Assembly (NCBI GenBank): GCA_947089855.1
Contig: CAMUML010000038.1
Span: 1 to 42,447, forward strand
Reading direction: 5' to 3'
Source: an uncultured Eubacterium sp.
GTDB taxonomy: Bacteria; Bacillota; Clostridia; Lachnospirales; Lachnospiraceae
Length of the DNA: 42,447 bases
Below are positions 23,655-33,494 of this stretch, one piece after another. Within the stretch, counting starts at the first letter, position 1; each line of letters starts with the position of its first letter. The notes under the pieces are model-generated. The model was not told where the DNA came from. It saw nothing but the letters and a program-made list of their open reading frames with translations, and ran no database searches. The position numbers were made by a program, and so were the translations under genes.

Positions 23655-25703
23655 ATGAAGAAAAAGAGCATATTTATGCAGCTGTTGATTCCAATGATTA
23701 CATTGGCAGCCGTATTGCCTGCTGTCGTATTTGTGATTTTTACTACCTCATATGAACAGGAGATTTATTCGCAAAATGAGGGGCAGGCCAGTTTAATGGC
23801 AGAAGAAATCGCTACGTTTATGGATGGAGCATACCATGTCAATGAAGTGCTTGCAGACAACCCAAGCATCCTGACAATGGATACCAGCGTGCAGACGCCA
23901 ATCTTGGAGCAGTGCGTAGAACGTAACCCATACTTGGATCAAATATACATACAGGGTACAGACGGCATGCAGACGGGCCGTTCATCTGGTGAACTCGCAG
24001 ACCGTTCTACAAGATGGTGGTTTCAGCAGATGATGGAACAGCCGGAAGCATTTATTTCCAAATCATATTATTCAGTTGCGACTGGGATGCCGTGTGCATC
24101 GGTATTTTTCCCAATGTACCAAGGCAGCGCGCTGGCAGGCATTTATGCGGCAGATTTAAAGCTGGATTTTTTACAGGATTTGATCGGGAAATATTCCAGT
24201 GAAGCAGAAGGCAGGATTTCGTTTGTAATTGATGGCGAAGGCGTAGTAGTCGCACATCCGGATTTGAAACAGGTGGAAGAACAGTATGATTACAAAGGGC
24301 GGACACGCACGGTTTCGATTAAGGATGAAGCAGGCAACCCGGTTATGGATGAGGCAGGGAATATTAAGACCGAGCAGCACCCGCTCGACCTATCAACTGA
24401 TATGGACAAAGTGGTTGCGGATGCAATGGCGGGCAGCCGCGGCAGCCGGAAAATAGGCTTTGAGGGGGATGCCTATTATGCCAGTTATACAGCAGTCCCG
24501 CTGCCCGGCAGTTCGGATTCCTGGTCGCTTATTACGCTGCAGGAGCGGGGCGCTGCAATGGCAGTAGCCCGCAGGATGCTGGCCGCGGCAGCCATCCTTT
24601 CCCTGGCAGCTGTGGCAGCCGCTGTGGTTGTCGTAGGTTTTCTTGCCCGCAGGCTGGCCATGCCGGTCGTTTCGATCACTGGGCTGATGAAAGGGGCTGC
24701 GGATGGGGATTTTTCTGCCCAGGCGCCGGAAACCAGCCAGGATGAAGTAGGGGCGCTGGCAAGGAGCTATAATACCATGTCTGGCAGGATTTCAGGCGCG
24801 TTGATGCGTATCCGGGGATTTACGGCGGATTTGCTGGAATGTTCCGATAACCTGCAGGCGCTTGCGGCGGATATAAGTTCCGTTGGCTATACCATGAAAG
24901 AAATATCAGACGGTACTACGGTGCAGTCGTCGCAGGTTGGGCAGGCAGCAGGCCAGATGTCCAGGCTGGAAGGGCAGTTTGGCGAATTGAAAGAAAAAAG
25001 CGTGGACCTGCTGCATGTAGCAGAGCAGACAATGAGGTCCGGCGAAGAAGGGAGGGGATGTATAAAAGAGCTGGAAGCACAAAACCGCCAGGTGGAACAC
25101 AATGTGGGCCGTTCCTGTGCACAGATGAAGGTAGTAAAGGAGCATTCTTTGCAGATTTCCGAAATTGTGGGGACGATGAAAAACATTGCCTCAGAAACAG
25201 AACTGCTGGCACTCAATGCAAGCATTGAGGCAGCAAGGGCAGGGGAGCATGGCAAGGGGTTTTCCGTTGTGGCGGAATCCATTGGGAAGCTGGCGGCGGA
25301 CGCATCCAAGGCAGCGGCTGATATAGGCGATATGGTTGCCGGGTTTTGCAAGGATATGGACAGCATTGCTGCACAGGTTGACGATGTGAGGGAAATTACA
25401 GCGGCGCAAATACAGGCGGCCCAAAAGGCAGGGGAGGTTTTCCTTAGCTTTCAGGAAGCAGCAGGGCAGACCAGCAGTTTTGCAGCTGATATGGACAGCA
25501 TGATCGGCAATATGTATGAGATCGACCGTTTTGTTGCCGATGCGCTGCAGCGCATCAGCGATATTGCAAAAAAAGCAGAAGGGTTATCTGGGGAAGTATC
25601 GGTTTCCTTGGATGAAAAGCTAAAGGAAGTTCAAAATAGTGCCGAAAGCATTACTGGGGTGTCCAGTGGATTGGAGCAGGAAATGGCTAAATTTAAATTG
25701 TAG
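23655..25703 (+). CDS. Methyl-accepting chemotaxis protein with dCache sensor domain
   Basis: A 682-residue chemoreceptor. Membrane segment 1 spans about residues 8-30; a dCache sensor follows (about 35-285, with [34 protein letters not shown] and [17 protein letters not shown]); membrane segment 2 is about 300-327. HAMP and the signalling coiled coil follow, with the tip [19 protein letters not shown] and [18 protein letters not shown]. The dCache fold usually binds amino acids or other small molecules; the ligand cannot be read here. The start has only a weak ribosome binding site (GGAAAGGG about 10 nt upstream). It is the second chemoreceptor of the window and, like the first, has no che genes around it. 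Confidence 0.95.
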   Translation: MKKKSIFMQLLIPMITLAAVLPAVVFVIFTTSYEQEIYSQNEGQASLMAEEIATFMDGAYHVNEVLADNPSILTMDTSVQTPILEQCVERNPYLDQIYIQGTDGMQTGRSSGELADRSTRWWFQQMMEQPEAFISKSYYSVATGMPCASVFFPMYQGSALAGIYAADLKLDFLQDLIGKYSSEAEGRISFVIDGEGVVVAHPDLKQVEEQYDYKGRTRTVSIKDEAGNPVMDEAGNIKTEQHPLDLSTDMDKVVADAMAGSRGSRKIGFEGDAYYASYTAVPLPGSSDSWSLITLQERGAAMAVARRMLAAAAILSLAAVAAAVVVVGFLARRLAMPVVSITGLMKGAADGDFSAQAPETSQDEVGALARSYNTMSGRISGALMRIRGFTADLLECSDNLQALAADISSVGYTMKEISDGTTVQSSQVGQAAGQMSRLEGQFGELKEKSVDLLHVAEQTMRSGEEGRGCIKELEAQNRQVEHNVGRSCAQMKVVKEHSLQISEIVGTMKNIASETELLALNASIEAARAGEHGKGFSVVAESIGKLAADASKAAADIGDMVAGFCKDMDSIAAQVDDVREITAAQIQAAQKAGEVFLSFQEAAGQTSSFAADMDSMIGNMYEIDRFVADALQRISDIAKKAEGLSGEVSVSLDEKLKEVQNSAESITGVSSGLEQEMAKFKL

Positions 25704-25768
25704 GGCAGCGCCATGCACCGCAGCGGTTTGGATGCATAGAATAAAAGAAATGGTTACTGGGGGCATTT

Positions 25769-26491
25769 ATGGGGACTCTTGCTCAGGCACCTGAAGGCCT
25801 GCCTATGCAAACGGATAGGCCGCAGTACTGCAGGTTTGAAAATGAACCGCTTCCATATTCCTACAAAGCGATGGAGCCGTACATTGATATAGAAACGATG
25901 TACCTTCATCATGACAAACATTTACAAACGTACATTGACAAGTTGAATGATTTGATAGGACGCAATGCAGTATTGCAGTCTGCCACATTTACCGAAGAAA
26001 AATGTTGCGGTTTTGCAGCGCTGGTACGCATTTTGCGCAACCTGGACGCCCTCCCGGATTATTTGCAGGATGGGGTAAGGGACAATGCAGGCGGGGTATT
26101 TAACCACTGGTTTTATTTTAACGGGTTAAGCGCGCAGCCAAAGGGCAGGCCACAGGGGACGCTGGCCGATAGTATCCATTGGGCATTCGGCAGTTTTAAG
26201 GATTTCCAAAAAGAATTTACAAAAGAAGCGCTGGCGGTTTTTGGCTCCGGCTATGCATGGCTGGCCGCAGATGCAGACAAAAATTTAAAGGTCATACGGA
26301 CAGCCAACCAGGATACGCCGGTTGCACATAACCTTGTGCCAATAGCCTGTATTGATGTGTGGGAGCATGCTTATTATTTAAAGCACCATAACCTGCGCCA
26401 GGATTATGTGCCAGACTGGTTTGCAGTAGCAAACTGGGACTGGGCGCAGTGGTGCTATTCAAATCCAGAGGTGTTTTTAGGGGCACAGTAG
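25769..26491 (+). CDS. Superoxide dismutase, Fe/Mn family
   Basis: A 240-residue Fe/Mn superoxide dismutase, converting superoxide to oxygen and hydrogen peroxide. The four metal ligands fit: a His in YLHHDKHLQ, the His in FNHWFYFNGL, and Asp and His in DVWEHAYY. The SOD hydrophobic core AFGSFKDFQKEF and VFGSGYAWLA is present. The N-terminus is about 25 residues longer than in Escherichia coli enzymes and lacks an obvious export signal. In the FNHWFYFNGL motif a Phe stands where many FeSODs have Trp. GGGGG lies about 8 nt before the ATG. Metal choice cannot be decided from the sequence. It ends 3 nt from the convergent typA stop. Confidence 0.93.
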   Translation: MGTLAQAPEGLPMQTDRPQYCRFENEPLPYSYKAMEPYIDIETMYLHHDKHLQTYIDKLNDLIGRNAVLQSATFTEEKCCGFAALVRILRNLDALPDYLQDGVRDNAGGVFNHWFYFNGLSAQPKGRPQGTLADSIHWAFGSFKDFQKEFTKEALAVFGSGYAWLAADADKNLKVIRTANQDTPVAHNLVPIACIDVWEHAYYLKHHNLRQDYVPDWFAVANWDWAQWCYSNPEVFLGAQ

Positions 26492-26494
26492 GGC

Positions 26495-28327
26495 TTATTG
26501 CTTTTTCATGGCCGCGCGTTTACGCATGGTCGTATCTAAGATACGTTTGCGTATCCGCAGGCTTTGCGGCGTTACTTCCAAAAGTTCGTCCGTATCGATA
26601 AAGTCAAGCGCCTGCTCCAAACTTAAAATACGCGGCGGCGTCAGCGTCAAAGCTTCATCCGCACTAGAGGAACGCGTATTGGTTAAATGTTTTTTCTTGC
26701 AGACATTTAACTCAATATCCTCTGGCTTTGCACATTGCCCGACGACCATACCGGAATAGACTTTTTCGCCTGCGCCGATAAACAGCTGGCCGCGGTCCTG
26801 GGCGCTAAACAGCCCATAGGCAACAGAAACCCCTGTTTCAAAGGCGATCAGCGAACCCTGCCTGCGGTATTGTATATCGCCGCAGTAAGGGCCATAGCCG
26901 TCAAATATGGTATTGATGATCCCATTGCCCTTTGTGTCGGTTAAAAAGTCGCCACGGTAGCCGATCAGGCCGCGTGACGGGATATGGAATTCCAGGCGTG
27001 TGTAGCCTCCCGCGATCGAATGCATATTCAACATTTCGCCTTTGCGCTGGCATAGTTTTTCAATAACCGCCCCGGTAAATTCGTCCGGCACGTCCACATA
27101 GGCAGTTTCCATCGGTTCCAGCTTTTTGCCGCTGCCGTCTGTTTTATACAATACTTCGGCTTTGCTTACAGCAAACTCATAGCCCTCGCGGCGCATGTTT
27201 TCGATTAAAACAGACAGGTGCAGTTCACCGCGCCCGGATACTTTGAAAATGTCGGTATCATCCGTTTCTTCCACACGCAGGCTGATGTCCGTATTCAGTT
27301 CCCGGAACAGCCGGTCGCGCAGGTGGCGGGAAGTAATATATTTTCCTTCCTGGCCGGCAAACGGGCTGTCGTTGACGAGAAAGTTCATGGCAATGGTCGG
27401 CTCGGAAATCTTTTGGAACGGGATCGCAGCCGGGTGCTCCGGGGCACAGATCGTATCGCCGATGTGTATGTCTGCAATGCCGGAAATAGCAACGATGGCG
27501 CCTATATCCGCCTGGCGTACCTCTACTTTGCCAAGCCCGTCAAATTCGTACATTTTGCTGATTTTGACTTTTTTGCGTTTGCCAGGGTCATGGTGGTTGA
27601 CCACGACAGCGTCCTGGTTAATTTTAAGGCAGCCGTTGTCCACCTTGCCAATGCCGATGCGCCCGACATATTCATTGTAGTCGATCGTACTGATCAGCAC
27701 CTGGGTATTTTCCTGCGGGTCGCCCTGCGGGGCCGGGATATAGCTGATAATTGTTTCAAACAGCGCGGTCATATCCTTGTGTTCTTCGGTTAAGTCGGTA
27801 ACTGCATAGCCGTCACGGGCGGAAGCGTATACAAACGGGCAGTCCAGCTGTTCGTCCGAAGCATCCAGGTCCATAAACAGTTCCAGTACTTCGTCGATTA
27901 CTTCATCCGGGCGCGCTTCCGGGCGGTCGATCTTATTAATGCATACAATAACCGGAAGGTCCAGTTCCAGGGCTTTCATTAAGACGAATTTTGTCTGCGG
28001 CATAACGCCTTCAAAGGCATCCACCAAAAGTACGACGCCGTTTACCATTTTTAAGACACGTTCCACCTCCCCGCCGAAGTCGGCATGGCCGGGGGTGTCG
28101 ATAATATTGATTTTGATATTTTTATAAAACACAGCCGTATTTTTGGAAAGTATCGTAATCCCGCGTTCCCGTTCCAGGTCGTTAGAGTCCATCACGCGCT
28201 CTTTGACCTCTTGGTTTGCGCGGAATACGCCGCTTTGCTTTAATAGTTCATCCACCAGCGTAGTTTTGCCGTGGTCGACATGGGCGATGATTGCAATATT
28301 GCGGACATCCTCTCGTGTTGTTTTCAT
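26495..28327 (-). CDS. typA: Translational GTPase TypA/BipA
   Basis: A 610-residue ribosome-binding GTPase. The G-domain motifs [10 protein letters not shown] (P-loop), [13 protein letters not shown] and NKID are intact and followed by domains like EF-G III and V and the BipA C-terminal domain ([18 protein letters not shown]). TypA supports ribosome assembly and growth under stress and cold. AAGGAGC lies 5 nt before the ATG at 28327, so this start is chosen over an upstream one at 28372. Its 3' end nearly touches the superoxide dismutase gene with no room for a separate terminator. Confidence 0.96.
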   Translation of the reverse strand: MKTTREDVRNIAIIAHVDHGKTTLVDELLKQSGVFRANQEVKERVMDSNDLERERGITILSKNTAVFYKNIKINIIDTPGHADFGGEVERVLKMVNGVVLLVDAFEGVMPQTKFVLMKALELDLPVIVCINKIDRPEARPDEVIDEVLELFMDLDASDEQLDCPFVYASARDGYAVTDLTEEHKDMTALFETIISYIPAPQGDPQENTQVLISTIDYNEYVGRIGIGKVDNGCLKINQDAVVVNHHDPGKRKKVKISKMYEFDGLGKVEVRQADIGAIVAISGIADIHIGDTICAPEHPAAIPFQKISEPTIAMNFLVNDSPFAGQEGKYITSRHLRDRLFRELNTDISLRVEETDDTDIFKVSGRGELHLSVLIENMRREGYEFAVSKAEVLYKTDGSGKKLEPMETAYVDVPDEFTGAVIEKLCQRKGEMLNMHSIAGGYTRLEFHIPSRGLIGYRGDFLTDTKGNGIINTIFDGYGPYCGDIQYRRQGSLIAFETGVSVAYGLFSAQDRGQLFIGAGEKVYSGMVVGQCAKPEDIELNVCKKKHLTNTRSSSADEALTLTPPRILSLEQALDFIDTDELLEVTPQSLRIRKRILDTTMRKRAAMKKQ

Positions 28328-28791
28328 ACTTGCTCCTTCTTTCTGTTTGTGTATAATACTAAAATAAGCCAAACTGTATCCATTTTATCATATTTCAGCA
28401 TGAGTGCAAGAAATTTCAGCGTAGAAGGGCAAAAAAATGTAACCGGGCATTATTTTTTGGAAACGTCAGCTTGTCGACATGAAATGAGAAGATTTTTAGA
28501 ATCTACATGTTAAATTCTGTGTTGTCAAAAAGATAACACTGCCGATATTGCAGCCGCTTGGGGACGCCTGGCTTATGGAACGGCAGGTGTGCAGCAGCAT
28601 GTTCCGTGTTCTAAATGCGGCAGCAGGAGAATACATTGGTAGTAGCTAAAATCAGCCCGGCATGCAGGGCTGAAGATAGTACCACTTGACAGTAACAACC
28701 ATTTGCAACTGATGCAGCAGCCCGTTTTGCCCGGACTGTTGCCAAACGTTATAGCTGTCACGTTTTAAAAGAGGAAGGGAGATATAAATTC
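28328..28791. other. Intergenic region between typA and the SSB-like gene
   Basis: About 460 nt between divergent genes. On the minus strand GTGCAA at 28404-28409 (TTGCAC) and ATTTTA at 28382-28387 (TAAAAT), 16 nt apart, are a likely typA promoter. Toward the SSB-like gene are hairpins: GTGTTGTC/GATAACAC (28521-28541) and a 7-bp stem TCAGCCC/GGGCTGA (28652-28673). No open frame of note was found. A small RNA or leader is possible but not shown. Confidence 0.5.
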
Positions 28792-29430
28792 ATGGCAGAT
28801 AAAATATTTGAAAACAATCAGGTAACAATTGCAGGGAAAATCGTATCCGGCTTTGAATTCAGCCACGAAGTGTACGGAGAAGGTTTTTACATGGTAGATG
28901 TGTCTGTGAACAGGTTGAGCAATTTTGTGGATTATATCCCGGTTATGGTTTCAGAGCGCCTGATCGATACGACACAAGACTACATAGGGCAGTATATTTA
29001 TGTAACAGGCCAGTTCCGTTCCTATAACCGGCATGAGGAAAAAAAGAACCGCCTGGTGCTGTCTGTGTTTGCAAGGGAGCTGGAGTTTATGGAGCAGGAA
29101 GAGGAGGATGTCAAAAGCAACCAGATATTTCTGGATGGATATATCTGCAAGGAGCCGATTTACCGCAAGACGCCGCTGGGGCGTGAAATTGCAGATTTGT
29201 TGATTGCGGTCAACCGCTCCTATGGCAAATCGGATTATATCCCATGCATTTGCTGGGGCAGGAATGCACGCTTTGCTTCCGGGTTTTCCGTAGGTGCCCA
29301 TGTACAAATCTGGGGCAGGATACAGAGCCGTGAATATGTAAAGAAACTGAATGAATTGGAAACCGAAAAACGGGTCGCTTATGAAGTATCCGTCAGCAAG
29401 ATTGAATATTTGGAAGATAAAAATTACTAA
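28792..29430 (+). CDS. Single-stranded DNA-binding-like protein with two OB folds
   Basis: A 212-residue protein that reads as two OB-fold modules. The first (residues about 6-100) has NNQVTIAGKIVSGFEF, VDYIPVMVSERL and YIYVTGQFRSYN; the second (about 108-212) has NQIFLDGYICKEPIYRKTPL, DLLIAVNRSYGKSDYIPCIC and VQIWGRIQSREY. The second is closest to canonical bacterial SSB; the acidic C-terminal DDDIPF tip of SSB is missing. It could bind single-stranded DNA as a paralogue of the housekeeping SSB. GGAAGGGAG lies upstream of the ATG. The cobalamin adenosyltransferase follows 111 nt later behind its own likely promoter. Confidence 0.75.
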   Translation: MADKIFENNQVTIAGKIVSGFEFSHEVYGEGFYMVDVSVNRLSNFVDYIPVMVSERLIDTTQDYIGQYIYVTGQFRSYNRHEEKKNRLVLSVFARELEFMEQEEEDVKSNQIFLDGYICKEPIYRKTPLGREIADLLIAVNRSYGKSDYIPCICWGRNARFASGFSVGAHVQIWGRIQSREYVKKLNELETEKRVAYEVSVSKIEYLEDKNY

Positions 29431-29456
29431 TTTTTTATAAAATTCTTACAAATTAT

Positions 29457-29485
29457 TTGCATTTTGGATAAAGGTGTGGTATCTT
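29457..29485 (+). promoter_or_regulatory. Possible sigma-A promoter of the cobalamin adenosyltransferase gene
   Basis: TTGCAT at 29457-29462, 17-nt spacer, TATCTT at 29480-29485. The -10 is imperfect. Confidence 0.45.
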
Positions 29486-29541
29486 ATAGGAATCTGAAGC
29501 AGGTAGGGACGTTTCGATGCTCCAAAGGAGGGTATATTTTT

Positions 29542-30033
29542 ATGGATGATTCAGGCAGGGTTCAGATTTATTATGGAGATGGCCGCGGAAAATCTGCCGC
29601 AGCGCTTGGATATGCACTGCAGGCGGCCGGTGCAGGCAGAAGTGTCATTGTCATTCAGTTTTTAAAAGGCAGGATGGCAGAGGAATCTGCGTTTTTGCAG
29701 CGGTTGGAGCCGGAGATAAAGGTATTTCATTTTGAAAAGTCGGAAAAACGCTATGAGACATTGTCTGAGCAGGAAAAATTAGAAGAGAATAGGAACCTAA
29801 AAAACGGAGTCAATTTTGCAAAGAAGGTTCTTTTGAACGATGAATGCAGCCTGCTTATCCTAGATGAACTATTAGGGGTCGTGGATAACAATGTAGTGAC
29901 AAAAGAAGAAATGGAGGCGTTGTTTCAGGCAAAAGCAGATGAAACACAGATTATTTTAACGGGCCGCAGCCTGCCGGGATATATGCGGGAGCTGGCAGAT
30001 GAAGTTTATCAGATACAGTCAGAAAAAGGCTAG
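29542..30033 (+). CDS. cobO: Cob(I)alamin adenosyltransferase, CobA/CobO/BtuR type
   Basis: A 163-residue P-loop protein that adenosylates cob(I)alamin with ATP. The P-loop reads YYGDGRGKSAAALGYAL (residues about 9-25), a variant of the usual GDGKGKTTAA with Arg and Ser replacing Lys and Thr. VIQFLKG and LLILDELLGVVDNNVV are family hallmarks, as is the late ILTGRSLPGYMRELAD. AAAGGAGG lies about 10 nt before the ATG at 29542, so this start is chosen over a longer frame. It is alone, not in a cobalamin operon, so salvage rather than synthesis is a reasonable inference. The changed P-loop residues are worth noting. Confidence 0.88.
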   Translation: MDDSGRVQIYYGDGRGKSAAALGYALQAAGAGRSVIVIQFLKGRMAEESAFLQRLEPEIKVFHFEKSEKRYETLSEQEKLEENRNLKNGVNFAKKVLLNDECSLLILDELLGVVDNNVVTKEEMEALFQAKADETQIILTGRSLPGYMRELADEVYQIQSEKG

Positions 30034-30129
30034 GATGCATAACCACGGGTTTGATGGAAGAAATCATACAGGAACGTTTCCGCCAGAGCCTGGTGCAAGC
30101 ATGGATTAGAAGAAAAACAGGGCATACAG

Positions 30130-30158
30130 TTGACATGCGGGTTTATCAATGGTATAGT
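30130..30158 (+). promoter_or_regulatory. Sigma-A promoter of the dapA-dapB transcript
   Basis: TTGACA at 30130-30135, 17-nt spacer, TATAGT at 30153-30158. The start is predicted near 30165, about 90 nt before the lysine riboswitch. Confidence 0.8.
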
Positions 30159-30254
30159 GGGATTGTCAGTATGCTGAGGATAAAAGCACAGCTGGAATTT
30201 GCTGCAGCCTATTCCAATAGGTGGCTGTAGCTGCAATACAAATAAAATAAAGTG

Positions 30255-30418
30255 GATAGAGGTTGCGTGATTCATAAGTAGCTTATCTGATGTGGCAGGC
30301 ACAAAGGATGATAGGCAGAAGGGGAAAGCGCCGAAAGGACGGATGCCCTGCGCTGAAGCCCTTGGGCATAGGGTGAATAACCTTATGACTGTCATCTAAA
30401 TATAGATGGGGCGCTATC
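30255..30418 (+). promoter_or_regulatory. Lysine riboswitch (L box)
   Basis: The conserved core AGAGGTTGCG, then AAGTAGC, GGGGAAAGCGCCGAA, GGGTGAATAACC, ACTGTCA and GGGGCGCTATC occur in the order of lysine riboswitches. GATAG (30255-30259) and CTATC (30414-30418) form the closing stem. A terminator at 30435-30463 follows and dapA is downstream, which fits lysine feedback on the diaminopimelate pathway. Confidence 0.92.
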
Positions 30419-30434
30419 AGATTGGATCATGCAA

Positions 30435-30463
30435 AAAAGCCGGCTCATCTGAGTCGGCTTTTC
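30435..30463 (+). terminator. Riboswitch-controlled terminator before dapA
   Basis: AAAAGCCGGCTCA and TGAGTCGGCTTTT form a stem with a 2-nt centre, ending in a T-run. It is the expression platform of the lysine riboswitch. Confidence 0.88.
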
Positions 30464-30544
30464 TAATCAATATATTTTGGTGGCGGCCCAGATTGCCTGG
30501 GCAGTATCGTTTGCAGCTAGAATAAAAGAAGCAGGAGGTCAGAC

Positions 30545-31429
30545 ATGGCAGTTTTTAAAGGAGCAGGTGTTGCGATCGTCACACCAATGAAAGAAAATTT
30601 AGAAGTAAATTACGAAAAACTGGAAGAGATTATTGACAGCCAGATTGCGGGCGGGACAGACGCGGTTATCATTGCAGGCACCACTGGTGAAGCATCTACG
30701 ATGACTGAAGCAGAGCAGGTCGAAGTGATCCGTGCCTGTGTGGAGTTTACAAAGCACCGGGTGCCGGTGATCGCAGGCAGCGGTTCCAATTGTACGCGCA
30801 CGGCAATTGAATTGTCGCAGGAGGCGGAAAAAGCGGGTGCAGACGGCCTGCTTATCGTGACCCCTTACTATAATAAGGCAACGCAGCCGGGCTTGATTGC
30901 GCATTATACACAGATAGCCCAGTCGGTAAAGCTTCCCATTATTATGTATAATGTGCCAAGCAGGACTGGATGCAATTTACAGCCGGAAACCGTTGCGCAC
31001 CTGTATAAAAATGTGGAAAATATCACAGGCTTAAAAGAAGCGACCGGAAATATGGCGCAGGCGTCCAAAACAATGGACCTTACCGATGGGAAGCTGGAAA
31101 TGTATTCTGGCGAAGACGGCCTTGTGCTTCCGCTTCTGGCGATCGGTGCGCTTGGCGTTATTTCCGTATGGTCGAACGTAGCGCCAAACGACGTGCATAA
31201 CCTTTGCCAAAGCTTTTTTGACGGCGATATAGAAACAGCACGCAAAATACAAAGGAAAGGGCTTCCATTGATCGATGCCTTATTCTCAGAAGTAAACCCA
31301 ATCCCGGTCAAGAAAGCAATGAACTTCATGGGCATGGAGGTAGGGCCACTGCGTGCGCCGTTGTGTGAAATGGGGGAGGCAAATGCCAAAAAGCTGGAAG
31401 CAGCTTTAAAAGCATATGGTTTGCTATAA
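30545..31429 (+). CDS. dapA: 4-hydroxy-tetrahydrodipicolinate synthase
   Basis: A 294-residue DapA that condenses pyruvate with aspartate semialdehyde, the first committed step to diaminopimelate and lysine. The Schiff-base lysine is in ITGLKEATGN (about residue 160), with GTTGEASTMT near 45, the catalytic Tyr in VTPYYNKATQPG near 133 and the catalytic-triad region around VPSRTG. Length is normal. AGGAGG precedes the ATG. It is followed by dapB after 35 nt and is under the lysine riboswitch. Confidence 0.97.
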   Translation: MAVFKGAGVAIVTPMKENLEVNYEKLEEIIDSQIAGGTDAVIIAGTTGEASTMTEAEQVEVIRACVEFTKHRVPVIAGSGSNCTRTAIELSQEAEKAGADGLLIVTPYYNKATQPGLIAHYTQIAQSVKLPIIMYNVPSRTGCNLQPETVAHLYKNVENITGLKEATGNMAQASKTMDLTDGKLEMYSGEDGLVLPLLAIGALGVISVWSNVAPNDVHNLCQSFFDGDIETARKIQRKGLPLIDALFSEVNPIPVKKAMNFMGMEVGPLRAPLCEMGEANAKKLEAALKAYGLL

Positions 31430-31464
31430 AATACACAATACGCATAAGTATGGAGGAAACGATC

Positions 31465-32232
31465 ATGATAAAGGCAATTCTATATGGATGCAATGGAAAA
31501 ATGGGCCAGGAGATTACGAAGATCTGTGCGCAGGATAGCGGCATAGAAATCGTAGCAGGCATTGATGTATTTGGCGGCAAGGCCCAAAACCCATATCCGG
31601 TATTCACAGATATTGCAGAGTGTACTTACCAGGCAGATGTAATCATTGATTTTTCCAATGCAGGGGCAGTGGATGCGCTGCTTTGCTATAGTATGGAAAA
31701 AAAATTGCCCGTCGTGCTGTGTACGACGGGGCTGTCCGAAAGCCAGCTGGAAATGGTACAAAAAGCAGCACAGCAGGCAGCTATTTTAAAATCCGCAAAT
31801 ATGTCGCTTGGCATCAATTTGCTGATGGACCTGTTAAAAAAAGCAGCAACAGTACTTGCACCAGCAGGATTTGATATAGAAATTGTAGAAAAACACCATA
31901 ACCAGAAACTGGACGCACCAAGCGGCACAGCGCTTGCACTGGCGGATTGTATGAACGGGGAGCTTAAAATGGGCTATACGTACCAATATGACCGCAGCCA
32001 GGTGCGCAAGAAGCGTGAAAAAGAAGAAATCGGCATCTGTTCGGTACGCGGCGGGAATATTGTCGGAGAACATGACGTGATTTTTGCAGGTATGGACGAG
32101 GTGGTTACAGTCCGCCATACCGCATACTCCAGGGCTGTTTTTGCAAAAGGCGCGGTAGAAGCGGCGAAGTTCCTGGCAGGGAAAAAGGCGGGGCTTTATG
32201 ATATGGCAGATGTGATAGCTGCAGCCAAATAG
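31465..32232 (+). CDS. dapB: 4-hydroxy-tetrahydrodipicolinate reductase
   Basis: A 255-residue DapB, the NAD(P)H-dependent second step of the diaminopimelate pathway. The nucleotide-binding start ILYGCNGKMGQEI (residues 4-16), the motif CTTGLSESQ, and the catalytic EKHHNQKLDAPSGTAL (about residue 140) are clear. TGGAGG precedes the ATG at 31465, which is preferred to the start five codons upstream. It shares the riboswitch-controlled transcript with dapA and ends before a long hairpin. Confidence 0.97.
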   Translation: MIKAILYGCNGKMGQEITKICAQDSGIEIVAGIDVFGGKAQNPYPVFTDIAECTYQADVIIDFSNAGAVDALLCYSMEKKLPVVLCTTGLSESQLEMVQKAAQQAAILKSANMSLGINLLMDLLKKAATVLAPAGFDIEIVEKHHNQKLDAPSGTALALADCMNGELKMGYTYQYDRSQVRKKREKEEIGICSVRGGNIVGEHDVIFAGMDEVVTVRHTAYSRAVFAKGAVEAAKFLAGKKAGLYDMADVIAAAK

Positions 32233-32242
32233 CGGATGGGAT

Positions 32243-32292
32243 TACGCAGAATTTCCTGACATACCTTATGGCATGTTAGGAAATTCTGCGTA
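32243..32292. terminator. Long hairpin between dapB and asnA
   Basis: CGCAGAATTTCCTGACAT (32245-32262) pairs with ATGTTAGGAAATTCTGCG (32273-32290) at 17 of 18 positions. It lies between convergent genes and probably ends transcription on both sides, although neither side has a clean T-run. Confidence 0.65.
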
Positions 32293-32357
32293 TCTGTATA
32301 TGGTTATGCCCCAAAATAACCCCGGCTGTTTGGCAAAGCTAGAGCCCCTTGTAGCAA

Positions 32358-33380
32358 TTATAGCAGCAAAACCCCACGTTTTCTACATTCCGCTTCTATT
32401 TCAGGTTTCCAGATGGAACACTGCACTTCGCCGATGTGTGCTTTGCGTAAAAAGAACATACAGATACGCGATTGGCCAATCCCGCCGCCAATGGTATAAG
32501 GCAGCTCCCTATTTAAGACTGCTTTTTGGAACGGCAGGTTTGCGCGTTCGGTGCATCCTGCTTTTTCCAATTGCGATGCCAGTGCGGTTTCATCGACGCG
32601 GATTCCCATGGAAGAAAGTTCCAGTGCAATATCAAGCACCGGATAATAAACCAGGATGTCTGCATTTAGCGTCCAGTCGTCGTAATCAGGCGCCCGGCCG
32701 TCGTGTTTTTGGCCAGAAGCAAGCTTGTCGCCAATCTGCATTAAGCAGACGGCACCCTTTTCCTTGGCGATAAAATACTCCCTTTCTTTCGGCGTGTTGT
32801 ATGGATAGCGGTCTTCCAGTTCCTGTGTGGTAATAAAGTATATATCGTGCGGCAAGGTTTCATGGATATAGTCATACTGGATGGCCATATATTTTTCCGT
32901 TTTCCGCAGTACTTTATAAACCATTTTTACAGTATCTTGCAAATAGGCAAGGTTGCGGTCTTCTTTTGCTATGACCTTTTCCCAATCCCATTGGTCGACA
33001 AATATGGAATGGATATTGTCGGTATCTTCGTCCCGCCGGATCGCATTCATATCCGTATAGAGCCCTTCGCCAACCCCAAACCCATATTTATGCAGGGCAG
33101 AACGTTTCCATTTGGCAAGGGAATGTACGACTTCCGCAGTCTGGCTGCGCTGCTCCTTAATATCAAAAGCAACCGGGCGTTCCACACCGTTTAAGTTGTC
33201 ATTCAGGCCTGATTCCGGCGTAACAAACAGCGGTGCAGATACACGGGCCAGGTTCAGCGTTAAGGAAAGCAGGTTTTGAAAAAAGTCCTTTACCGTCTTA
33301 ATTGCAATCTGCGTATCATGCAAATTTAATTGTGGCTGATAATCTTGTGGGATAATAAAACCGTCAGTAAAATTGTCCAT
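32358..33380 (-). CDS. asnA: Aspartate-ammonia ligase (asparagine synthetase A)
   Basis: A 340-residue AsnA, making asparagine from aspartate, ammonia and ATP, homologous to class II aminoacyl-tRNA synthetases. Signatures are VSAPLFVTPESGLNDNLNG, cut here as VSAPLFV and ESGLNDNLNG, then ERPVAFDIK, AEVVHSLAKWKR, TDMNAIRRDE, and the late GGGIGQSRICMFFLRKAHIG, the class II motif 3. Length fits. The AAAGGA box lies unusually far upstream of the ATG (about 16 nt). No T-box leader is seen before it. It lies close to the aspS-gatCAB operon. Confidence 0.96.
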   Translation of the reverse strand: MDNFTDGFIIPQDYQPQLNLHDTQIAIKTVKDFFQNLLSLTLNLARVSAPLFVTPESGLNDNLNGVERPVAFDIKEQRSQTAEVVHSLAKWKRSALHKYGFGVGEGLYTDMNAIRRDEDTDNIHSIFVDQWDWEKVIAKEDRNLAYLQDTVKMVYKVLRKTEKYMAIQYDYIHETLPHDIYFITTQELEDRYPYNTPKEREYFIAKEKGAVCLMQIGDKLASGQKHDGRAPDYDDWTLNADILVYYPVLDIALELSSMGIRVDETALASQLEKAGCTERANLPFQKAVLNRELPYTIGGGIGQSRICMFFLRKAHIGEVQCSIWKPEIEAECRKRGVLLL

Positions 33381-33464
33381 AACTGTTTTGATTTCCGTCC
33401 TTTCTTAAGAAATAGTTCCTTCTCCATATGATTCAAGATAATGGCGCCCGTGGGCCGGCGTTAT

Positions 33465-33492
33465 TTGGCAAACTTTAGTGTTTGCCAGTATA
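33465..33492. repeat. 28-bp hairpin repeat, right of asnA
   Basis: It contains GGCAAAC-TTTAGT-GTTTGCC, a 7-bp stem with a 6-nt loop, followed by AGTATA. The reverse complement of 35159-35186 matches it at 27 of 28 positions. The two copies are inverted and flank the hydrolase and PfkB kinase genes. Confidence 0.8.
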
Positions 33493-33494
33493 GC

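Noticed and set aside
28500-28791. Small RNA or fourth copy of the structured element
   Set aside because: Hairpins are present, but neither the hairpin order nor the conserved linker of the element is found, and no promoter for an independent RNA was convincing.
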